NCBI RefSeq assembly: GCF_003443995.1
Contig: NZ_QWEY01000001.1
Location: forward strand, 682,001-746,000
Direction of reading: 5' to 3'
From: Pseudotabrizicola alkalilacus
GTDB lineage: Bacteria > Pseudomonadota > Alphaproteobacteria > Rhodobacterales > Rhodobacteraceae
Length of the DNA stretch: 64,000 nucleotides
The notes beneath the pieces were generated by a model. It ran no database searches, was not told the DNA's origin, and saw only the letters and a list, made by a program, of their open reading frames with translations. The translations under genes were made by a program, and so were the position numbers. Shown piece after piece: positions 57,165 through 64,000 of this stretch; within the stretch, counting starts at the first letter, position 1; each line of letters starts with the position of its first letter.

Positions 57165-57203
57165 GCGCCTTTTGGGGCCATCCGCCCCCTTGACGGCACC
57201 ATC

Positions 57204-57229
57204 AGGCGCGGGCCAAAGGGTCCGCGCCT
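57204..57229 (+). terminator. Rho-independent terminator after ctaE
   Basis: AGGCGCGG / CCGCGCCT, 8-bp stem, followed by TTCGTTT. Confidence 0.78.
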
Positions 57230-57250
57230 TTCGTTTGGAGACTGCCCCCG

Positions 57251-57928
57251 ATGAATGCCACCACCCGCCGCATGATCATTCCCCTGCTGTTCGGCCTGTT
57301 CGGGGCGGGGGTGCTGGCGGGGCTTGGCCTGTGGCAGCTGGACCGGCTGGCGTGGAAAGAGGCGGCATTGGCCGATATCGCGGCGCGCATCGTGGCCGAT
57401 CCCGTTGCCTTGCCCCTGACCCCCGATCCGCAGGCCGACCGCTATCTGCCGGTCACAGCGACGGGCCGCTTTACCGGTGAATCGCTGGAGGTGCTGGTCA
57501 GCCGCAAAGAGATCGGCGCAGGCGTGCGGGTGATCGAGGCGTTCGAGACTGACGGGCGACGGGTGCTGGTGGACCGGGGCTTTGTCGCCGATGGCGCCCG
57601 CGTCTCGCCCCGCGGGCCGGATGCGCCATCGGTGACCGGCAACCTGCACTGGCCCGATGAGGTCGACAGCTTTACCCCGCCACCTGACCCGAAAACCGGG
57701 CTGTGGTTTGCCCGCGACGTGCCCGCGATGGCGGCGCAACTGGCGACCGAGCCGCTGCTGGTCGTCGCCCGCGACCCCACAGCACCGGGGATCGAGCCGA
57801 TGCCGGTCGATACCTCGGGCATTCCGAACAATCATCTGGGCTATGCGGTGCAATGGTTTGGCCTTGCGGCGGTGTGGTTGGGGATGACAGCGTATCTTCT
57901 GTGGCGTATCAGGCGCAGGACGGTCTGA
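57251..57928 (+). CDS. SURF1 family cytochrome oxidase biogenesis protein
   Basis: 225 residues with a membrane helix at each end and a soluble middle domain. GLGLWQLDRLAWKE near the N-terminus and NHLGYAVQWFGLA near the C-terminus are the family signatures. It helps heme a insertion into subunit I. Weak ribosome site (GGAG). Confidence 0.92.
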   Translation: MNATTRRMIIPLLFGLFGAGVLAGLGLWQLDRLAWKEAALADIAARIVADPVALPLTPDPQADRYLPVTATGRFTGESLEVLVSRKEIGAGVRVIEAFETDGRRVLVDRGFVADGARVSPRGPDAPSVTGNLHWPDEVDSFTPPPDPKTGLWFARDVPAMAAQLATEPLLVVARDPTAPGIEPMPVDTSGIPNNHLGYAVQWFGLAAVWLGMTAYLLWRIRRRTV

Positions 57929-57941
57929 AAGCGAGAGTCCG

Positions 57942-59327
57942 ATGAAATACATATCTACCCGTGGTGCCGCCCCTATCCTTGGCTTTGGTGAGGCGATGAT
58001 GACTGGCCTTGCCCGTGACGGCGGGCTGTACGTGCCTGAAACCATCCCGACCATGTCTTATGACGAGATCGCCGCTCTGGCGGGGCTCAGCTATGAAGAG
58101 ATCGCGTTCCGGGTGATGCGGCCCTATCTGGGCGATACCTTTGGCGATGATGAATTCCGCGGCTTGCTGACGGCGGCCTACAAACCCTTTGGCCACCTCG
58201 CCCGCGCGCCGCTGGTGCAGCTGGGGCCGAACCATTTCCTGCTGGAGCTGTTCCACGGCCCGACCTTGGCGTTCAAGGATTTCGCCATGCAGCTCATCGG
58301 CCAGATGATGCAGGCGGCGCTGGCCAAGACCGGCGAACGGATCACGATTGTCGGCGCGACCAGCGGCGACACCGGATCGGCCGCAATGGAGGCGTTCCGG
58401 GGGCTGGCGAATGTCGATCTGTTCATCCTCTATCCGCATGGCCGGGTGTCGGATGTGCAGCGCCGCCAGATGACCACGGCGACCGAAGCCAACGTGCATG
58501 CCTTTGCGATGGACGGCGATTTCGATGACTGTCAGGCGCGCGTAAAGGATATGTTCAACGATTTCGCCTTCCGCGATGGCGTGCGGCTGGCCGGGGTAAA
58601 CAGCATCAACTGGGCGCGGGTTCTGGCGCAGGTTGTGTATTACTTCTCTTCCGCCGTGTCCTTGGGCGCGCCGCATCGTGCGGTCAGCTTCACCGTGCCC
58701 ACCGGCAATTTCGGTGACATTTTCGCGGGCTATATCGCGCGCAAGATGGGGCTGCCGATTGAAAAGCTGGTGATCGCCACCAACCACAACGACATTCTGC
58801 ACCGGGCCATCACCTCGGGCGATTACCAGACCCATGGCGTGACCCCGTCGATGAGCCCGTCGATGGATATTCAGGTCAGCTCCAACTTTGAACGCGCCTT
58901 GTTTGATGCCTATGGCCGCGATGGCAAAGCGGTGGCGCAGCTGATGGATGAGCTGAAATCCGGCGGCTTCCACATTTCCCAAGGCGCGCTGGAAAGCTTG
59001 CGGGCGACATTCGCCTCGGGCCGCTGTTCCGAGGAAGAGACGACCGCCACGATCAACCGCGAATATGTGCGCACCGGCGAAGTGCTTTGTCCGCATTCTG
59101 CCGTTGGCGTAAAGGTTGCGAATGACTATCTGGGCAGCACGCCCATGATCACATTGGCCACCGCACATCCGGCGAAATTCCCCGATGCGGTGCTTGATGC
59201 CATCGGCCAGCGTCCCGAATTGCCCGCCCGCTTGGCCGATCTGTTCGACCGCCGCGAACGGCTGACCCGTGTGCCCAATGATCTTGGCCGCCTTCAATCC
59301 CTGATCCGCGAAAGGATCGCATCTTGA
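57942..59327 (+). CDS. thrC: Threonine synthase
   Basis: 461 residues, the longer gram-negative form. PLP lysine K112 in TLAFKDFAMQ; GATSGDTGSAA binds the cofactor phosphate. Converts O-phosphohomoserine to threonine. It starts 14 bp after SURF1 and overlaps the M16 peptidase gene (TTGA), so they are in one operon. Confidence 0.96.
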   Translation: MKYISTRGAAPILGFGEAMMTGLARDGGLYVPETIPTMSYDEIAALAGLSYEEIAFRVMRPYLGDTFGDDEFRGLLTAAYKPFGHLARAPLVQLGPNHFLLELFHGPTLAFKDFAMQLIGQMMQAALAKTGERITIVGATSGDTGSAAMEAFRGLANVDLFILYPHGRVSDVQRRQMTTATEANVHAFAMDGDFDDCQARVKDMFNDFAFRDGVRLAGVNSINWARVLAQVVYYFSSAVSLGAPHRAVSFTVPTGNFGDIFAGYIARKMGLPIEKLVIATNHNDILHRAITSGDYQTHGVTPSMSPSMDIQVSSNFERALFDAYGRDGKAVAQLMDELKSGGFHISQGALESLRATFASGRCSEEETTATINREYVRTGEVLCPHSAVGVKVANDYLGSTPMITLATAHPAKFPDAVLDAIGQRPELPARLADLFDRRERLTRVPNDLGRLQSLIRERIAS

Positions 59328-60583
59328 GCCTGCAAATCTCGACCTTGCCCAACGGTCTGCGGATCGTCACCGAACATATGCCGGGGCTGCAATCGGCCTC
59401 GGTCGGGGTCTGGGTCATGGCGGGGGGGCGGCATGAACGCCCAGAGCAAAACGGCATCGCGCATTTTCTGGAGCATATGGCGTTCAAGGGCACCGCAAAG
59501 CGCAGTGCCCTGCAGATCGCCGAGGAAATTGAGGATGTCGGCGGCTATATCAACGCCTATACGTCCAAGGAAATGACGGCCTATTACGCCCGGTGCCTCG
59601 TGGCGGATGTGCCGCTGGCGCTCGATGTGATTTCCGACATCGTGCTGAACCCGGTGTTCGATCCGAAAGAGATCGAGACCGAGCGTCATGTGATCTTGCA
59701 GGAAATCGGTCAGGCGCTCGACACGCCCGATGACATCATCTTCGACTGGTTGCAGGAAGTGAGCTACCCCGATCAGCCGTTTGGCCGCACGATTCTGGGG
59801 CCATCTGAGCGGGTCAGCAGCTTTTCTGCTGATGATCTGCGGGGCTTTGTTGGTCAGCACTACGCACCCGATCAGATGATCCTGTCGGCCTCGGGCGGGG
59901 TGGATCACGAACAGATCGTGCATCAGGCGCGGGAGATCTTCGGTGATCTGAGGCCGCGCGGCATCAGCGTGGTGGAACCCGCCGCCTTTATCGGTGGCGA
60001 GCGGCGCGAGGTGAAAAAGCTCGAACAGGTGCATTTCGCCCTGTCGCTTGAGGCGCCGGGCTATCGTCACCCCGACGTCTACACAGCGCAGGTCTATGCG
60101 ATGACGATGGGCGGCGGCATGTCGTCCCGCCTGTTCCAGAAGATCCGTGAAGAACGCGGGTTGTGCTATTCGATCTTTGCGCAGTCGGGGGCTTATGAGG
60201 ATACCGGGTCGATCACGATCTATGCCGGCACCTCGAAAGAGGAAATCGCGGCGCTGACTCAGCTGACGGTGGACGAGATGAAGCGCGCCGCTGAGGACAT
60301 GACCGAAGCCGAGGTGGCGCGCGCCCGCGCGCAGCTGAAAGCCGGCCTGCTGATGGGGCTGGAAAGCCCGTCGAACCGGGCCGAGCGCAACGCGCGGCTG
60401 CTGGCGGTCTGGGGCCGGGTGCCGACGGCCGCAGAGGCGGTGGCCAAGATCGACGGCGTCAGCATGGCCGATGTGCGCCGCTTTGCCGGAGATATTGCCG
60501 GGGCCAAGACGGCATTGGCAATGTATGGCCCGGTGGCAAAAGCCCCCGGTCTGGGGGCGATCCGCGACAGGCTCGCCGCCTGA
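59324..60583 (+). CDS. M16 family zinc peptidase (MPP-like)
   Basis: 419 residues. Zinc motif HFLEH (H47, E50, H51) and a third ligand glutamate about 75 residues on (ETERHVILQE). Glycine-rich loop MGGGMSSRLFQ in the second half. Close to the mitochondrial processing peptidase beta subunit. The start is TTG overlapping the thrC stop. Its target in bacteria is not established. Confidence 0.9.
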   Translation: MSLQISTLPNGLRIVTEHMPGLQSASVGVWVMAGGRHERPEQNGIAHFLEHMAFKGTAKRSALQIAEEIEDVGGYINAYTSKEMTAYYARCLVADVPLALDVISDIVLNPVFDPKEIETERHVILQEIGQALDTPDDIIFDWLQEVSYPDQPFGRTILGPSERVSSFSADDLRGFVGQHYAPDQMILSASGGVDHEQIVHQAREIFGDLRPRGISVVEPAAFIGGERREVKKLEQVHFALSLEAPGYRHPDVYTAQVYAMTMGGGMSSRLFQKIREERGLCYSIFAQSGAYEDTGSITIYAGTSKEEIAALTQLTVDEMKRAAEDMTEAEVARARAQLKAGLLMGLESPSNRAERNARLLAVWGRVPTAAEAVAKIDGVSMADVRRFAGDIAGAKTALAMYGPVAKAPGLGAIRDRLAA

Positions 60584-61167
60584 TGCTGCCGTTCCGCCGC
60601 CGTCCCAAGCTGGAGACAGAGCGCATGACCCTGCGCCTGCCGGTGCATGGCGACTGGCGGGCCTGGGCCGAGCTGCGTGAGGACAGTGCCAGCTTTCTGA
60701 CGCAATGGGAACCGGTCTGGTCCGCCGATCATCTGTCGCGGCGGTCGTTCACCAACCGGGTGTATTGGGCGCAACGGGCCGAAGCACAGGGCACGGCGGT
60801 GCCGTTCCTGCTGATCCGTCGGCAGGATCAGCAACTGCTGGGCGCGATCACGCTGGACAATATCCGACGCGGCCCCGCGCAATGCGGCACCATCGGCTAT
60901 TGGGTGGGCGAGCAGTTCAGCCGCCGGGGGTACATGCGTGAGGCGATCCTGTCTGTGGTGCACCATGCCTTTACCACGCTGGACCTGAGCCGGGTCGAGG
61001 CGGCTTGTCTGCCGGAAAACGCCGCGAGTCGCGGGGTGCTGGAAAAGACCGGTTTCAAATACGAGGGCGTCGCGCAAAGCTATCTGCAGATCAACGGGCG
61101 CTGGCGCAATCATGTGCTTTACTCCGCGCTGCGCGCCGACCGGCGCGGGCGCACCGATGTCGGCTAG
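60583..61167 (+). CDS. GNAT acetyltransferase, RimJ-like
   Basis: 194 residues. The acetyl-CoA strand is GYWVGEQFSRRGYM, and the beginning matches the RimJ/RimL group (ETERMTLRLPV, NRVYWAQRAEA). N-acetylates a protein N-terminus or an amino group, target unknown. Its ATG overlaps the M16 stop by one base. Confidence 0.85.
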   Translation: MLPFRRRPKLETERMTLRLPVHGDWRAWAELREDSASFLTQWEPVWSADHLSRRSFTNRVYWAQRAEAQGTAVPFLLIRRQDQQLLGAITLDNIRRGPAQCGTIGYWVGEQFSRRGYMREAILSVVHHAFTTLDLSRVEAACLPENAASRGVLEKTGFKYEGVAQSYLQINGRWRNHVLYSALRADRRGRTDVG

Positions 61168-61250
61168 GCTCTGACGCAAGCGTGATCATCCGGGGCGGCT
61201 GACGCCGGGGCAAGCCGTGCTACCTTTGGGCCTCAACCCGGAGGTGCCCG

Positions 61251-62081
61251 ATGCGGTTCACGATCCTGCCCACCTTGTTGCTGTCCATGCTCGCCGCGCC
61301 TGTGTTGGCGCAAGAGCGCATTCCGAATGCGCCAGAGCGCATTCCTTCGCATTGCTTTGCGGTGGCTCAGGGCATCGCGCGGGTGATGCCTGCCCGCTTT
61401 GGTGCCGATGTGGTGCAGGATCAGGTCCGCATCCATTACATCGACCATGCCAGTTTTGCCATCGCCACCGGCGGCAAGACAGCGGTGACCGATTTCACCG
61501 GCTATACCGGAATGGCAGACTGGGTGCCCGATGTGGTGACGATGAACAACGCCCATTCCACCCATTGGACCGCCACCCCCGACCCGCGCATCCCGCATGT
61601 GCTGCAGGGCTGGGCCACCGAGGCAGGACCGGCGCAACACGAGCTGGATCTGGGCGCGATGCTGGTGCGCAATGTGCCGACCCATGTGCGCTCGCGTTGG
61701 GGCGATGGTGCGCGCGAAAATGGCAACTCGATCTTTGTGTTCGAGGCGGGGGGTCTGTGCATCGGCCATCTGGGCCACCTGCACCACGCGCCAGATGAGG
61801 CGCAATATGCCAGCATCGGGCGGCTGGATGTGGTGATGGTCCCGGTGGACGGCGGCTATACCATGGCGGTGTCAGAGATGGCAGAAGTGGTCAGGCGGCT
61901 GCGCTCGTCGATCGTGATTCCGATGCACTGGTTTTCGGGGGCGTCGCTGCGGATGTTTCTGGACAACATGAGCGCCGAGTTCGAGGTGGTGGAAACCGGC
62001 ATGCCCTCGCTCGACGTGTCGCTGCGCAATCTGCCGGGGCGGCCGACGATCATGGTGCTGATGCCCGAAGGGATCAACTGA
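61251..62081 (+). CDS. Secreted metallo-beta-lactamase fold protein with altered metal motif
   Basis: 276 residues; signal peptide MRFTILPTLLLSMLAAPVLA. UlaG-like MBL fold (HYIDHASFAI, VPVDGGYTM, VIPMHWF). The HxHxDH metal motif is replaced by AHSTHW (101-106) and the later HLGD segment by GHLGHLHH (172-179), so the metal site is likely changed or lost. H226 in the last strand remains. Good ribosome site GGAGG. Transcribed with the genes upstream after an 83-bp gap, or alone. Confidence 0.75.
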   Translation: MRFTILPTLLLSMLAAPVLAQERIPNAPERIPSHCFAVAQGIARVMPARFGADVVQDQVRIHYIDHASFAIATGGKTAVTDFTGYTGMADWVPDVVTMNNAHSTHWTATPDPRIPHVLQGWATEAGPAQHELDLGAMLVRNVPTHVRSRWGDGARENGNSIFVFEAGGLCIGHLGHLHHAPDEAQYASIGRLDVVMVPVDGGYTMAVSEMAEVVRRLRSSIVIPMHWFSGASLRMFLDNMSAEFEVVETGMPSLDVSLRNLPGRPTIMVLMPEGIN

Positions 62082-62181
62082 GGCGCTGCTCTTCGGGTTG
62101 CGCCGGATGACTGCACAAACGCCGCAACAGCGGTTTTCTTGCGCGATGCCTTGGCGTAAAGCGGGGGCAAAGGAGCCGCCC

Positions 62182-63591
62182 ATGCTGAATGCCTGCACCC
62201 CCGATTTCCTGTCGATCCTTGATGCCGCCCATCCCGGCCTGTTGCGCGCGACAGCCCCGCGCGATGTGGAAGAGCCGCGCGGGCGCTGGCAGGGGCAGGC
62301 GGCGGCGGTGGCGTGCCCCCGGTCAACTGCCGAAGTCGCAGGGATCGTGACAGCCTGTGGTCAGGCCGGAGTCGGGATCGTGCCGCTGGGTGGCGGTACC
62401 GGGCTGGTCGGCGGGCAGGTGATGCCCGAAGGGCCGGTGCCGCTGATCCTGTCACTGGAGCGGATGACCGCCCTGCGCGGTGCCTATCCGTCGGAGAACG
62501 TGATGGTGGTCGAGGCCGGGATGATTCTGGCCGATGTGCAGGCCGAAGCCGACCGGCTGGACCGGCTGTTTCCGCTGTCGCTGGCCTCGCAAGGCTCGGC
62601 CCGGATCGGCGGCAATCTGGCGACCAATGCCGGCGGGGTGAATGTGCTGCGCTATGGCAACACCCGCGATCTGTGTCTGGGGCTGGAGGCGGTGCTGCCC
62701 GATGGCAGCATTTTCAACGGCTTGAAGCGGCTGCGCAAGGACAACACCGGCTATGATCTGCGCCATCTGCTGATCGGGGCCGAGGGCACGCTGGGCATCA
62801 TCACCGCCGCCAGCCTGCGGCTGTTTCCCAAACCCGCCGCCACGGTTGTGGCGCTGCTGGCGGTGCCGTCGCCGCAGGCCGCGCTGGAGCTGTTGGCCCT
62901 GGCAGAGGGGCAGCTGGCCGGTTTGATCTCGGCATTCGAGCTGATTCACCGGATGGGCTATGACTTTCTGGCCGAAACCATGCCCGAGGTGACGGTGCCG
63001 CTGTCGCCCATTCCAGACTGGTCGGTGCTGATCGAATTGGGCCTGCCGCAGGGTGTGGCCCCCGAAGAGGCGATGGCAGGGCTTTATGCGCAGGCGGATG
63101 AGGCCGGGCTGGTGCTGGACGGGGTGATCGCCACGTCAGAAGCGCAGGCGGCAAGCCTGTGGCGCATTCGCGAAAGCATCCCAGAAGGCAACCGCCGCAT
63201 TGGGGCGGTATCGAGCCATGACATCAGCCTGCCGCTGTCGGAAATCCCGGCCTTTATCCCGCGGGCGGGCGCGGCTCTGGCGCAGCTGGGGGAGTGGCGG
63301 ATCAACTGTTTCGGCCATCTGGGCGATGGCAACCTGCATTACAACGTGTTTCCGGTGCGGGGCCGAAACCGCAAGGAACATGACCCCCAGCGGGAAGGGG
63401 TCAAGACCTGCGTGCATGACATCGTGCACGAGCTGGGCGGATCGGTCAGCGCCGAACATGGCATCGGGCGGCTGAAGGTCGGGGATCTGGAGCGCTATGG
63501 CGATCCGGCCAAGCTGGCGGCGATGCGGGCGATCAAGGCGGCGCTGGACCCGAAGGGGATCATGAACCCCGGTGCTGTGCTGCGCGGCTGA
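62182..63591 (+). CDS. FAD-binding oxidoreductase, GlcD / D-2-hydroxyglutarate dehydrogenase-like
   Basis: 469 residues. FAD loop PLGGGTGLVGG (about 75), SARIGGNLATNAGG and a C-terminal NCFGHLGDGNLHYNV metal site, ending MNPGAVL. D-2-hydroxyacid (lactate, glycolate or 2-hydroxyglutarate) oxidation is expected. AAGGAG fixes the start at 62182. It is not next to glcE or glcF, so a stand-alone D-2HG/D-lactate enzyme is more likely than glycolate oxidase. Confidence 0.86.
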   Translation: MLNACTPDFLSILDAAHPGLLRATAPRDVEEPRGRWQGQAAAVACPRSTAEVAGIVTACGQAGVGIVPLGGGTGLVGGQVMPEGPVPLILSLERMTALRGAYPSENVMVVEAGMILADVQAEADRLDRLFPLSLASQGSARIGGNLATNAGGVNVLRYGNTRDLCLGLEAVLPDGSIFNGLKRLRKDNTGYDLRHLLIGAEGTLGIITAASLRLFPKPAATVVALLAVPSPQAALELLALAEGQLAGLISAFELIHRMGYDFLAETMPEVTVPLSPIPDWSVLIELGLPQGVAPEEAMAGLYAQADEAGLVLDGVIATSEAQAASLWRIRESIPEGNRRIGAVSSHDISLPLSEIPAFIPRAGAALAQLGEWRINCFGHLGDGNLHYNVFPVRGRNRKEHDPQREGVKTCVHDIVHELGGSVSAEHGIGRLKVGDLERYGDPAKLAAMRAIKAALDPKGIMNPGAVLRG

Positions 63592-63594
63592 TGT

Positions 63595-63656
63595 GGAGGG
63601 GGGCGCTGCCCCCCGCGCGTGCCGCGCCCCCCCGGAGTATTTCGAAAGCAGCAATG
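63595..63656 (+). repeat. Dispersed GC-rich hairpin element, copy C
   Basis: GGGGGGC-GCTG-CCCCCC hairpin, then GCGCGTGCCGCG, CCCCCCCGGAGTATTT and AAGCAGCAATG. Same layout as copies A, B and B'. Lies between two converging genes (stops at 63591 and 63658). Confidence 0.6.
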
Positions 63657-63657
63657 C

Positions 63658-64000
63658 TCAGGAGGCGGGTTTTTCCAGCTCGCGCAGGAGTTTTGCGCGG
63701 ATGGCCTGCGGATAGGCGGCAAGGCCGCGCGAGGATATGACAAAGCCGCCTTTGGTGATGACCCAGTTCTGATAAAACCGGGTGATGGCGGTGGATTGGC
63801 CTACGTCTTCAATCGCGATGGCGTTGATGGCGACACCGGCGGCAGCGGCGCGGCTGCGGGCGGCGCGCACGGTGTTGCCGCTGTTTTCCGGCCCGTCGCC
63901 CGAGATGTCGATGATGCGGCGGCTGCAGTCGGGGGCGGTGGCGAACAGAGCAAGGGCCGCGTCAATCGCCTGACCGACAGCCGTGTCGGACCCGGCAAAG
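63658..64000 (-). CDS. DUF1194 family protein (N-terminal part outside window)
   Basis: 114 residues visible, reading on from FAGSDTAVGQAIDAAL to the stop. RRIIDISGDGPENSG is the DUF1194 hallmark, a von Willebrand A-like domain with a MIDAS-type SGDG strand. Family members are usually exported; the signal would be outside the window. Function unknown. Confidence 0.8.
   Translation of the reverse strand, partial: FAGSDTAVGQAIDAALALFATAPDCSRRIIDISGDGPENSGNTVRAARSRAAAAGVAINAIAIEDVGQSTAITRFYQNWVITKGGFVISSRGLAAYPQAIRAKLLRELEKPAS

Overview
The window is a gene-dense, GC-rich chromosomal segment of an alphaproteobacterium, most likely a member of the Rhodobacterales (Rhodobacter, Paracoccus or Roseobacter relatives). 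The evidence is a class I PHA locus (phaZ divergent from phaC-phaP-phaR) with CTGC-N3-GCAG operators, a trpG-trpD-trpC-moaC-moeA-lexA run whose lexA has the alphaproteobacterial SOS box GTTC-N7-GTTC, and a ctaC-ctaB-small ORF-ctaG-ctaE-SURF1-thrC-M16 protease run. Many genes overlap by 4 bp, and GTG or TTG starts are common. I saw no rRNA, tRNA, insertion sequence, prophage or CRISPR array.

Layout. 1-4.3 kb: C4-dicarboxylate-type two-component system (dctB cut by the window edge, dctD), a DUF2177 membrane protein, a Spx/ArsC-like protein and cspA. 4.3-8 kb: thrS and two alpha/beta hydrolases, the second lacking its nucleophile serine. 8-13.6 kb: PHA storage locus and a LysR regulator. 13.7-23.2 kb: a long minus-strand nitrogen-scavenging cluster (polar amino acid-type ABC importer, two PuuA-like glutamine synthetase homologues, a class I glutamine amidotransferase, a PuuB-like oxidase, a DegT-type aminotransferase). 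23.3-29.1 kb: PhnD-like protein, TerB protein, SLT lipoprotein, gatB, an unknown gene, a DUF4177 protein and a HisC-like aminotransferase. 29.1-34.9 kb: valS, VOC and DUF1428 proteins, divergent HxlR regulator, Lrp regulator. 35-39.7 kb: ornithine/lysine-type decarboxylase, an orphan molybdopterin hydroxylase large subunit and a DUF2235 hydrolase. 39.8-45.6 kb: gltA, gltX, comEC, lexA. 45.7-49.8 kb: moeA, moaC, trpCDG. 49.9-53.4 kb: YibQ-like deacetylase fold protein, small membrane protein, tldD. 53.6-61.2 kb: aa3-type cytochrome c oxidase and assembly genes, thrC, M16 peptidase, GNAT. 61.2-64 kb: degenerate metallo-beta-lactamase fold protein, GlcD-like flavoenzyme and a DUF1194 protein cut by the edge.

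How the genes work together. PhaC makes polymer, PhaP coats granules, PhaR represses phaP through two operators placed around a well-formed promoter, and PhaZ degrades polymer. The importer and GS/oxidase cluster looks like gamma-glutamylation-dependent use of an amine or amino acid; two TTGATCAA palindromes mark the importer and enzyme transcription units. The ctaC-ctaE block assembles a heme a/Cu oxidase, with a near-consensus FNR box upstream.

Most of the content is ordinary core genome. The best leads are regulatory sites (phaP, amine cluster, decarboxylase/hydroxylase motif, FNR box), a dispersed GC-rich hairpin element with a conserved CCCCG-ATATTT core found four times, and several proteins with altered catalytic motifs. 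I did not find a convincing wholly new multi-gene system.
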